This document shows positions 8,235-14,386 of a stretch of DNA of 29,007 nt, piece after piece. Within the stretch, counting starts at the first letter, position 1. Every line of letters starts with the position of its first letter. The notes under the pieces were generated by a model, which saw only the letters and a list, made by a program, of their open reading frames with translations, did no database searches and was not told the DNA's origin. The stretch comes from JACDBZ01 sp036262075 (lineage in GTDB: Bacteria; Chloroflexota; Limnocylindria; QHBO01): assembly GCA_036262075.1 (NCBI GenBank), contig DATAJO010000024.1, positions 1 to 29,007 on the forward strand, in the 5' to 3' direction. The position numbers and the translations under genes are program-made.

Positions 8235-8287
8235 CATGATCGGTCCGACGTTCGGTCCGATCATGAGGCAGTTGACTTCGGACCAAG
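8235..8287. repeat. CGGTCCGA repeats and inverted repeat in the GntR leader
   Basis: CGGTCCGA occurs at 8241-8248 and 8253-8260, with an opposite copy TTCGGACC at 8277-8284. CATGATCGG (8235-8243) and CCGATCATG (8257-8265) form an inverted repeat with a 13-base spacer. The minus-strand string GATCGGACC also occurs upstream of ubiD at 2228. The cluster lies between the GTATAC box (8303) and the GntR start, so it is in the 5' leader if transcription starts near 8296. Confidence 0.4.
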
Positions 8288-8301
8288 TCGGGCTCTGGCC
8301 G

Positions 8302-8310
8302 CAGTATACG
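8302..8310 (-). promoter_or_regulatory. GTATAC box and -10 upstream of GntR gene
   Basis: On the minus strand the sequence is CGTATACTG, containing TATACT (8308-8303) as a strong -10. It shares GTATAC with the other boxes but lacks the TTG, so it is a weaker match. Its position in front of the GntR gene would allow autoregulation. Confidence 0.4.
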
Positions 8311-8328
8311 AGTATGTGCAACGCAAAC

Positions 8329-9627
8329 TCAGCCGCGTCCGTCATCCCCGGTTCGCTCCGCCGCGTGGCTCGGGGCCTCGGGCGAGGGCGATGACGCCTC
8401 GAACGGGGTGCGACGCACGACCGCGGCCGAGGCGAGCAGCACGATCGCCATGGACCAGAAGACCGCGGCGATCCCGAGCACCCCGGCCGCCAGCCCGACG
8501 CCCGCCGGGATCACCAGCTGGCCGATCCGATTGCCCGTCAGCCGCACGCCGAGCGCCGTCGCGCGCAGGGAGTGGGGGGCGCGGGACGCCACCCACGCGA
8601 TCGTCATCGGCTGACCGAAGCCGAGGCCGAGCCCGGTGAGGACCATGAGGCCGACGAGCAGCGCCGGCGTGTCGGTGAAGGGAACCAGGGCCAGCGTCAC
8701 GCCGGCGAGGGCGGCCGACCCCCAGAGGAGGCGCGCGCGTCCGACCATCGAGATGAGCCGGGGCATGGCGAGGCGCGACGCCATCGAGCTGGCCGCCCGA
8801 ACCGACAGGAGCGCGCCGACCAGCTCGACCGGCAGGCCCCGCTCCTCGCCATACACCGGGAGGTAGGCGACCAGCAGGTCGATGCTGAGGATGACGCCGA
8901 TCGAGACCGCGATCGCCGGGAGCATGGTCGGCATCCGCAGGATCTCGGACGCCGAGCGGAGGTAGCCGTGCTGGGTCGGCCCGGTCGCGCCCGGGCCGCG
9001 CCGCGGCTGGTCGCGCAGGAGGTTGACGGACAGGAGCAGCGCCGGGATCGACACCATCGTCGCCGCCACGAACACGAGCGTCGTCGACTCGCCCACCGTG
9101 TCGCCGCGCTGGGCGGCGACCGTGCCGGCGATGACGCCGGCGGCGACCGGTCCGATGAGCTGGCCGAGCGAGGCCGCCACCGAGTAGTAGCCGTACCGCG
9201 CGTCGCGACCGTCGCGCGAGGTGCGGTTCGCGATCATCGTCTGGGCGGCGATGATGTTGATGATGTGGCCGAGGCCGAGGACGGCCTGCGTCGCGATGAG
9301 GAGGAGCACCGTGTCCACCCAGATCATGGCCGCCAGGCTGACGACCATGAGCACGGTGCCCAGCAGGAGGAACGGCGCCTCACCGATGCGGTCGATCCAC
9401 CTCCCCGCCGGCACGGCGACGACGAGCGACAGCACGGCGAACGCGGCCGGCAGGAGCCCGATCTCGAGCGGGGTCGCGCCCAGGGAGAGCGCGCGGTACG
9501 ACGCCATCGGCCGCACCGCGTTGATCGTGGTCAGCATCAGGGTGGCGATCAGGAGCAGCTGCGGAAACCACGAGTCGCCGGCAAGCCGGCGCCGCCGGTC
9601 GCCTCCCGGCTCCCGCTCGGACCTCAC
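8329..9627 (-). CDS. MFS transporter
   Basis: A 432-residue protein with about twelve hydrophobic segments. After the second helix comes the MFS loop GRWIDRIGEAPFLL; a central basic, Pro/Gly-rich loop separates the two halves near residue 200. The major facilitator superfamily moves small solutes by proton-coupled transport; the substrate is unknown. The GTG at 9627 was chosen because no other start codon lies between the strong SD at 9683-9677 and the first helix; the SD itself serves a 15-codon mini-ORF whose TGA overlaps this GTG. The gene is divergent from the ICL/PEPM lyase with a shared GTATAC box, so it probably transports the lyase pathway's substrate. The 5' extension of the frame beyond 9627 crosses the promoter and is rejected. 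Confidence 0.88.
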   Translation of the reverse strand: MRSEREPGGDRRRRLAGDSWFPQLLLIATLMLTTINAVRPMASYRALSLGATPLEIGLLPAAFAVLSLVVAVPAGRWIDRIGEAPFLLLGTVLMVVSLAAMIWVDTVLLLIATQAVLGLGHIINIIAAQTMIANRTSRDGRDARYGYYSVAASLGQLIGPVAAGVIAGTVAAQRGDTVGESTTLVFVAATMVSIPALLLSVNLLRDQPRRGPGATGPTQHGYLRSASEILRMPTMLPAIAVSIGVILSIDLLVAYLPVYGEERGLPVELVGALLSVRAASSMASRLAMPRLISMVGRARLLWGSAALAGVTLALVPFTDTPALLVGLMVLTGLGLGFGQPMTIAWVASRAPHSLRATALGVRLTGNRIGQLVIPAGVGLAAGVLGIAAVFWSMAIVLLASAAVVRRTPFEASSPSPEAPSHAAERTGDDGRG

Positions 9628-9671
9628 GAGGCAGCCCGCTCCGGCCGGAGCCTGGGCGGCATGACGTCCAC
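9624..9671 (-). CDS. Candidate 15-residue leader ORF coupled to MFS gene
   Basis: On the minus strand AGGAGGT (9683-9677) is followed by five bases and GTG (9671), then 15 codons (VDVMPPRLRPERAAS) to a TGA that overlaps the MFS start in GTGA. The main gene has no equally good SD of its own. It could be a short coupling peptide or only a re-initiation device. It is too short to judge by composition. Confidence 0.4.
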   Translation of the reverse strand: MDVMPPRLRPERAAS

Positions 9672-9714
9672 GCGTGACCTCCTGGTGGGCGGATCGGCCC
9701 GAGCGGGCGCGGCC

Positions 9715-9736
9715 AGTGTATACAATCGGCCCGATG
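9715..9736. promoter_or_regulatory. RTTGTATRC box in a divergent, overlapping promoter pair
   Basis: AGTGTATACAAT (9715-9726) contains TACAAT on the plus strand, seven bases before the lyase ATG at 9734 (a leaderless arrangement). On the minus strand it contains TACACT (9721-9716), upstream of the MFS gene. A protein bound here would block both polymerases. ATACAATCGG is shared exactly with 1279-1288. Confidence 0.6.
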
Positions 9737-10621
9737 CCTCCTGAACCATCGGCGGCCGATCGGCTCCGGGAGCGGCTCGCGACCGCGGGACCGCTCCTGC
9801 TTCCCGGCTGTGCCGACGCGCTGACCGCGCGCATCGCCGTCGACGTGGGGTTCGAGGCGGTGTACGCCACCGGCGCCGGGATCAGCAACGCCATGCTCGG
9901 CATGCCCGACGTCGGCCTCGCCACGATGACCGAGATGGCGGACCAGATCGCCCGCATCTGCGACGCGGTGGAGGTGCCCGTGGTCGCCGACATGGATACC
10001 GGCTACGGCAACGCCGTGAACGCGCGCCGGGCGGTCCGGGCGTTCGAGGCGGCGGGCGTCGCCGCCGTCCAGATCGAGGACCAGGTCTTCCCGAAGCGCT
10101 GCGGGCACTTCGCCGGCAAGGACGTCATCGGGGTCGCCGAGATGCGGGCCAAGCTGCTCGCCGTCCTGGAGGGCCGGCGCAATCCCGCCACCGTCGTGAT
10201 CGCGCGGACCGACGCGATCGCCGTCGAGGGCGTGGAGGCCGCCGTCGAGCGCGCCAACCAATACGCGGCGCTCGGGGCGGATCTCGTCTTCGTCGAGGCG
10301 CCGCCCAGCAGCGAGCTGCTCGCCCAGCTGCCGCCCCGCATCGATGCGCCGCTGGTGGCGAACATGGTGGAGGGCGGCCTGACGCCGATCCACAGCGTCG
10401 AGGAGCTGGGGGCGATGGGCTACCGGGTCGTGCTGTACGCCAATACGGCGCTGCGCGCCGGCATGCTGGCCGTTCGGTCGGCGCTGGAAACCCTGCGGGC
10501 GGAGGGATCGAGCCGCTCGCTGGCCGATCGCCTCGTGTCGTGGGAGGAGCGGCAGCGACTCGTGGGCAAGCCGGCCATCGACGAGCTCGAGGGACGCTAC
10601 GCCGATCCCGACCCCGAGTAA
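9734..10621 (+). CDS. Isocitrate lyase/PEP mutase family lyase (dimethylmalate or methylisocitrate lyase type)
   Basis: A 295-residue TIM-barrel enzyme of the CoA-independent ICL/PEPM superfamily. Metal-binding D86 and D88 lie in ADMDTGYGN, E115 in QIEDQ, and the loop motif KRCGH is at 121-125. C123 is the catalytic Cys of the lyases (isocitrate, 2-methylisocitrate and 2,3-dimethylmalate lyase); PEP mutases and oxaloacetate decarboxylases of this family lack it. The likely reaction is cleavage of a substituted malate or isocitrate to pyruvate or glyoxylate plus a second acid. The next operon starts with a PrpF-family isomerase, as would suit 2,3-dimethylmalate lyase. The ATG sits seven bases after a TACAAT -10, so the mRNA is probably leaderless. 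Exact substrate uncertain. Confidence 0.9.
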   Translation: MPPEPSAADRLRERLATAGPLLLPGCADALTARIAVDVGFEAVYATGAGISNAMLGMPDVGLATMTEMADQIARICDAVEVPVVADMDTGYGNAVNARRAVRAFEAAGVAAVQIEDQVFPKRCGHFAGKDVIGVAEMRAKLLAVLEGRRNPATVVIARTDAIAVEGVEAAVERANQYAALGADLVFVEAPPSSELLAQLPPRIDAPLVANMVEGGLTPIHSVEELGAMGYRVVLYANTALRAGMLAVRSALETLRAEGSSRSLADRLVSWEERQRLVGKPAIDELEGRYADPDPE

Positions 10622-10644
10622 TCCGACCAAAGGGCTGGACACCG

Positions 10645-10653
10645 TTGTATACT
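10645..10653 (+). promoter_or_regulatory. RTTGTATRC box and -10 upstream of prpF-osmC operon
   Basis: TTGTATACT at 10645-10653 (preceded by G) gives a TATACT -10 at 10648-10653 and a start site near 10660. The gene starts at 10694 with GAGGT seven bases upstream. It is one of the best matches to the common box. Confidence 0.55.
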
Positions 10654-10693
10654 GACCCGGTCGCGCCACCTGCCGCAGCGTGAGGTACATGCC

Positions 10694-11881
10694 GTGAGCG
10701 AGTCGTCCATCGCGTGCTCGATCCTTCGAGGTGGAACCAGCCGCGGCGTCTTCTTCCGGCAGCAGGACCTTCCCGCCGACAGGGCCCTCGTGGAGCGGCT
10801 GCTGATGAACGTGTTCGGCAGCCCGGACGTGCGGCAGATCAACGGGCTCGGCGGCGCGACGTCGCAGACGAGCAAGGCCGCGATCATCGGGCCTCCGTCC
10901 CGCCCCGACGCGGACGTCGACTACACGTTCGCGCAGGTGAGCGTGGCCACTCCGGTGGTCGACTGGGGCGGCAACTGCGGGAACATCTCGTCCGCCGTCG
11001 GTCCGTACGCGATCGACAGCGGCCTCGTCGCCGCCACCGGCGACGTCACCACCGTGCGCATCCACAACACGAACACGCGCCAGATCATCGTCGCCACGGT
11101 CCCGACTCGCGACGGACGCGCCGTCGTCGAGGGCGAGTACGCCATTCCCGGCGTGCCGGGGACCGGGGCGCGGATCTCGCTCGAGTTCACTGAACCCGCG
11201 GGGAGCGTCACCGGTCGCCTCCTCCCGACCGGTCGCCCCCGCGAGACCATCCGCCTGTCGAGCGGCCGCGAGGTGACCGTCTCGGTCGTCGACGCCGGCA
11301 ACCCGACGGTCTTCCTGCTCGCCGACGAGCTCGGCGTGACGGGAACCGAGACGCCGGTCGAGATCGAGGCGAACACCGAGCTGACCGACATCCTCGAGGA
11401 GGCGCGCTGCATCGTCGCCGAGCAGATCGGCATCGTCGCCGATCGGTCCGTCGCGACGGCGACGAGCCCGGGGCTTCCGAAGGTGGGGTTCGTGGCCGCC
11501 CCGCGCGACCACGTGAGCCTGACCGGGGAGGCGGTGCCGGCCGGGTCGATCGATCTCGTCGGGCGCGTGATGTCGATGCAGACCGCCCACCGGGCGTACC
11601 AGGCCACCGCGGCGATCTGCACCGCGGCCGCGGCGTTCGTCGACGGGTCGCTCGTCCACCAGGTCACCCGGGCGGATCGACCCGAAGCCTCGACGATCCG
11701 GCTCGCGCACCCCTACGGGATCATGGAGATGGCGGTGAGCACCGACCCGGGGTCGGCAAAGCTGCACCTCACCGGGATCACGATCGGCCGCACGGCCCGA
11801 CACATCCTCGACGGCGCCGTGTGGGTCCCGGGCGAGCTGCTCGAGTCCGCGGGCGTCGCCGCGTCCCGCCAGGTCGCCTGA
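10694..11881 (+). CDS. PrpF-family isomerase (methylitaconate/methylaconitate/oxalomesaconate type)
   Basis: A 395-residue protein of the PrpF fold, a doubled diaminopimelate-epimerase-like domain. The N-terminal signature RGGTSRG is at 12-18. The catalytic pair are K61 (TSKAAI) and C95 (GNCGN), spaced 34 residues as in the characterised PrpF Lys73/Cys107; the C-terminal HPYGIMEM segment is present. Known members move a double bond in unsaturated di- or tricarboxylates: 2-methylaconitate isomerase, 3-methylitaconate isomerase and 4-oxalomesaconate tautomerase. The substrate is presumably set by the pathway; the upstream ICL/PEPM lyase suits methylitaconate. The GTG start has GAGGT seven bases upstream. 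A paralogue is at 27665. An OsmC gene follows by 11 bp. Confidence 0.93.
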   Translation: MSESSIACSILRGGTSRGVFFRQQDLPADRALVERLLMNVFGSPDVRQINGLGGATSQTSKAAIIGPPSRPDADVDYTFAQVSVATPVVDWGGNCGNISSAVGPYAIDSGLVAATGDVTTVRIHNTNTRQIIVATVPTRDGRAVVEGEYAIPGVPGTGARISLEFTEPAGSVTGRLLPTGRPRETIRLSSGREVTVSVVDAGNPTVFLLADELGVTGTETPVEIEANTELTDILEEARCIVAEQIGIVADRSVATATSPGLPKVGFVAAPRDHVSLTGEAVPAGSIDLVGRVMSMQTAHRAYQATAAICTAAAAFVDGSLVHQVTRADRPEASTIRLAHPYGIMEMAVSTDPGSAKLHLTGITIGRTARHILDGAVWVPGELLESAGVAASRQVA

Positions 11882-11892
11882 GCCTTCGACGG

Positions 11893-12453
11893 GTGGCCGC
11901 CCGCGACACGATCATCGCCGAGGGCATTCGCCGTCGGGAGGAGTCCCGTGACCCGGCCACGATGCGTGGCATCGACCGCGTCGAGATCGCGGTCCGCGAC
12001 GGCCTCAGCTACGAGGCTCGCAATCCGCACGAGCCGGACAGCGTCATGCGCGTCGGCGAGCCGGTCGACCGCGGGGGCGACGGCAGCGGCGCCTCACCGC
12101 TGTCGCACTTCCTGACCGGCGCGGGAGCCTGCCTGCTCAACCAGTTCGTCCGGGTGGCCATCACCGAGGGACTGCCGCTCAGCTTCGAGGGGGCCTCCGT
12201 GCGAGGCGAGTTCCGCCGCGAGGCCGGAGGGCGCATCCAGCGCGTCGCCTGTGAGGTGCGCGCCACCGGCTCGATCGACGAGGCCACGGCCGAGGCGCTC
12301 ATGGCTCGCGCCGAGCGGCTCTGCTACGTGCACCAGACGCTGGTCGCCGCGGTCGAGATGACGACCGTCCTGGTGGTGGACGGGCAGACCGTCGCCCGTC
12401 ACGTGTCCGGGCCGGAGGGCGGCCTCAGCCCAGCGCCGCGATCGCCTGGCTGA
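11893..12453 (+). CDS. OsmC/Ohr-family protein
   Basis: An OsmC-fold protein of 186 residues from the GTG at 11893; ATG at 11962 (163 residues) is an alternative, and neither has a strong SD. The two redox cysteines are in place: C80 in TGAGACLLNQF on the central helix and C144 in ERLCYVHQTL. Family members reduce organic hydroperoxides or have other thiol chemistry. The GTG start is preferred because it is 11 bp after the PrpF stop and the intervening residues look coding. Its 3' end overlaps the end of the convergent TauE gene by 29 bp. Co-transcription with an isomerase is unusual for an antioxidant gene, so a role in the pathway is possible. Confidence 0.85.
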   Translation: MAARDTIIAEGIRRREESRDPATMRGIDRVEIAVRDGLSYEARNPHEPDSVMRVGEPVDRGGDGSGASPLSHFLTGAGACLLNQFVRVAITEGLPLSFEGASVRGEFRREAGGRIQRVACEVRATGSIDEATAEALMARAERLCYVHQTLVAAVEMTTVLVVDGQTVARHVSGPEGGLSPAPRSPG

Positions 12454-13192
12454 TGCCCCGGTAGAGCAGGTTGGCGCTGGCCGCCAGGAGCGCGACGAGG
12501 ATCACGCGCTGGAAGGCCGCCGTGGACAGGCGGCCCTGGAGCCAGAACCCGAGCCGTTGACCCGCCCATGCCGGGACCGCCAGGCCCAGGCCGAGCACGA
12601 CGAGGGGCACGCTGTACTCGCCCAGCACCGCGAGCGTCCCGGCCCGGATGATCGACATGACCATGAAGGTCAGCGAGATCGCGAACACGAAGTGCCGTCC
12701 GGTGAGCCCGATGGCGAGCAGGTAGCTGCCCAGGATCGGACCGGAGGCGCCCAGCGTTCCGTTCGAGATCCCGGCCAGCGCGCCGACGGCCGGCGCGATG
12801 CGGCGCTCCGTCCGCTCGGTGACGAGCATCGGGGTCGTGCGCAACGAGCCGATGACGTACCACAGGGTGAAGAGGCCGAGCGCGATGGCGAGCGCGTAGC
12901 CGGGCAGGATGACGAGCAGGTTCGCGCCGATGATCGTCCCGATCACGCTCGCGGCGAGCATCGTTCGGAGGCGTCCGGCCACGCCCCGGAAGGCCCAGTG
13001 ATGGCGGAGCTGGAACGTCTGGACCGCGGGCGTGATCAGGCTGAGCAGCACGACCGCCGGACGCGGCTCGATGACGACCGCGAGCGAGGCCACCATCACG
13101 AGGGCGAACCCGAAGCCGACGACGCCGTTGACCGCGGCGGCGACGAAGACGACCAGCGCCAGCATGGCGACGAGGCCCGGATCGATGTCCAT
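12425..13192 (-). CDS. TauE/SafE-family membrane permease
   Basis: A 255-residue protein with about eight hydrophobic helices. The two duplicated TauE/SafE signatures are visible: AAAVNGVVGFGFAL near 18-31 and LAGISNGTLGASGPILG near 138-154. The family includes sulfite, sulfoacetate and organosulfonate exporters as well as permeases for other anions, so export of a carboxylate or sulfur oxyanion is possible; the sequence does not decide. It starts 24 bp after the asparaginase-like gene's stop and is presumably in the same operon. I see no strong SD before ATG 13192. Confidence 0.88.
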   Translation of the reverse strand: MDIDPGLVAMLALVVFVAAAVNGVVGFGFALVMVASLAVVIEPRPAVVLLSLITPAVQTFQLRHHWAFRGVAGRLRTMLAASVIGTIIGANLLVILPGYALAIALGLFTLWYVIGSLRTTPMLVTERTERRIAPAVGALAGISNGTLGASGPILGSYLLAIGLTGRHFVFAISLTFMVMSIIRAGTLAVLGEYSVPLVVLGLGLAVPAWAGQRLGFWLQGRLSTAAFQRVILVALLAASANLLYRGISQAIAALG

Positions 13193-13216
13193 GCCGACGG
13201 CCGCCGGTGGAATCGG

Positions 13217-14221
13217 TCAGTGCGTCTCGATCAGCTCCTGGATCTCGTCGGGGTCGTTCGTCCGGGTCAGTGCCAGGGCGAGCAGGACCTTCGCCTTCCA
13301 CGGCTGGAGGTTGTCGGTCGCCACCCAGCCGCGTCTGCGGAGCCCGGGGCTGCGGACGGCGCGGCCCGACCCGACGCGGCTGCCCTGGCAGATGACGACG
13401 CCCTGCTCCTGAGCACGCTGGAGGGCCTTGTCCTCCTCCGGCGTCGGGCGGCCGGCCCCGGTCCCGGCGGAGACGATCCCCTTCGCGCCGGCGGCGACCG
13501 CCGCGTCCACCATCGTGCCGTCGGCGCCGACGTACGACAGCACGACGTCGACGCGCGGCAGGTCGGTGATGGTGGACCAGTCGAAGGCCGAGGTGGTGGT
13601 GTGGCGGAGCGCCGGGCGGTGGTAGAACCGGATGCGGCCGTCACCGTCCGCGTATCCGAGCGGCCCGAGGTCGCGGCCCTGGAACGTCTCGACCCGGTAC
13701 GTGGCGGTCTTCGTCACGTCGCGCGCCCCGTGGATCGTGTCGTTGAGGACGACGAGCACGCCGTTGCCGCGCGAGGCCGGGTCGGCGGCGACGCGCACGG
13801 CGTTGAGGAGGTTGAGGTAGCCGTCGGCGCCGAGCCCCGAGGCGGGGCGCATGGCCCCGACCACCACGACCGGCCGATCGGTCTTCAGCACGAGGTTGAG
13901 GAAGTACGCGGTCTCCTCGAGCGTGTTCGTCCCGTGGGTGATGACCACGCCGTCGGCCTCGTCCTCGTCGACCAGGATGCGCTGGACCTCGGCCGCGAGC
14001 TCGAGCCAGTCCCTGGGCGTGATGGCCTGGCTCGGCAGACGGCGGAAGGCGACCTCGTGCACGTCGGCGATCTGCGCGAGCTCGGGCACCGCTCCGACCA
14101 GCTCACCGGCCTCGAGCCGCTTGCCGGCCTCGATGTACCAGGCCAGATCGAGCCGATCGGTCCCGACGGAATCGATCGTGCCTCCGGTGATGATCAGGGC
14201 CACCCGTGGCTTTCCCGCCAT
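13217..14221 (-). CDS. Asparaginase/glutaminase-family amidohydrolase with Asp-to-Asn substitution
   Basis: A 334-residue protein spanning both asparaginase domains. Nucleophile T15 lies in TGGTI (12-16), S64-Q65 in PSQAIT, T98 in the second-threonine motif, and the catalytic Lys K171 in ARDVTKTA; the C-terminal domain ends with the usual NLxPxKAxxLLxLAL pattern. The second motif reads HGTNT rather than HGTDT: N99 (codon AAC) replaces the Asp that in E. coli asparaginase II (Asp90) contacts the substrate's amino group. The enzyme may therefore hydrolyse an amide without an alpha-amino group. A GAGGT lies six bases before the ATG. It heads an operon with TauE and is divergent from the ThDP enzyme across a GTATAC-type box. 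Confidence 0.88.
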   Translation of the reverse strand: MAGKPRVALIITGGTIDSVGTDRLDLAWYIEAGKRLEAGELVGAVPELAQIADVHEVAFRRLPSQAITPRDWLELAAEVQRILVDEDEADGVVITHGTNTLEETAYFLNLVLKTDRPVVVVGAMRPASGLGADGYLNLLNAVRVAADPASRGNGVLVVLNDTIHGARDVTKTATYRVETFQGRDLGPLGYADGDGRIRFYHRPALRHTTTSAFDWSTITDLPRVDVVLSYVGADGTMVDAAVAAGAKGIVSAGTGAGRPTPEEDKALQRAQEQGVVICQGSRVGSGRAVRSPGLRRRGWVATDNLQPWKAKVLLALALTRTNDPDEIQELIETH

Positions 14222-14291
14222 GCCGTACCTCGTTCTTCGTGACGCCTCCGCAACTTCGGGCGAGGGAGGCAGCGATGTCGATCTGTGGACT

Positions 14292-14300
14292 ATTGTATGC
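14292..14300. promoter_or_regulatory. RTTGTATRC box between asparaginase-like and ThDP operons
   Basis: ATTGTATGC at 14292-14300. On the minus strand it holds TACAAT (14297-14292), a good -10 for the asparaginase-like gene at 14221. On the plus strand it lies 38 bases before the leader mini-ORF (14330) and 91 before the ThDP enzyme start. It matches the box at 1275-1285 over ATTGTATGCA. Confidence 0.55.
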
Positions 14301-14329
14301 AGATCGAATCCCGCACGGAGGGTCGCAGC

Positions 14330-14386
14330 GTGGCATCCGCAGCCGCCGAGCCGTTCCCGGCGCCGAGCCGGGCCCGCGACCGATGA
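14330..14386 (+). CDS. Candidate 18-residue leader ORF coupled to ThDP enzyme gene
   Basis: GGAGGG (14317-14322) is followed by GTG at 14330 and 18 codons (start MASAAAEPF), ending in a TGA that overlaps the ThDP enzyme's ATG in ATGA. The main ATG lacks its own SD. The arrangement copies that at 9671-9624. A frameshift hiding a longer N-terminus is an alternative explanation. Confidence 0.4.
   Translation: MASAAAEPFPAPSRARDR

Noticed and set aside
8329..9993. MFS reading frame extended upstream to 9993
   Set aside because: The extension crosses the divergent promoter and the start of the lyase gene and encodes Ser/Arg/Pro-rich low-complexity sequence; GTG 9627 is the sensible start.
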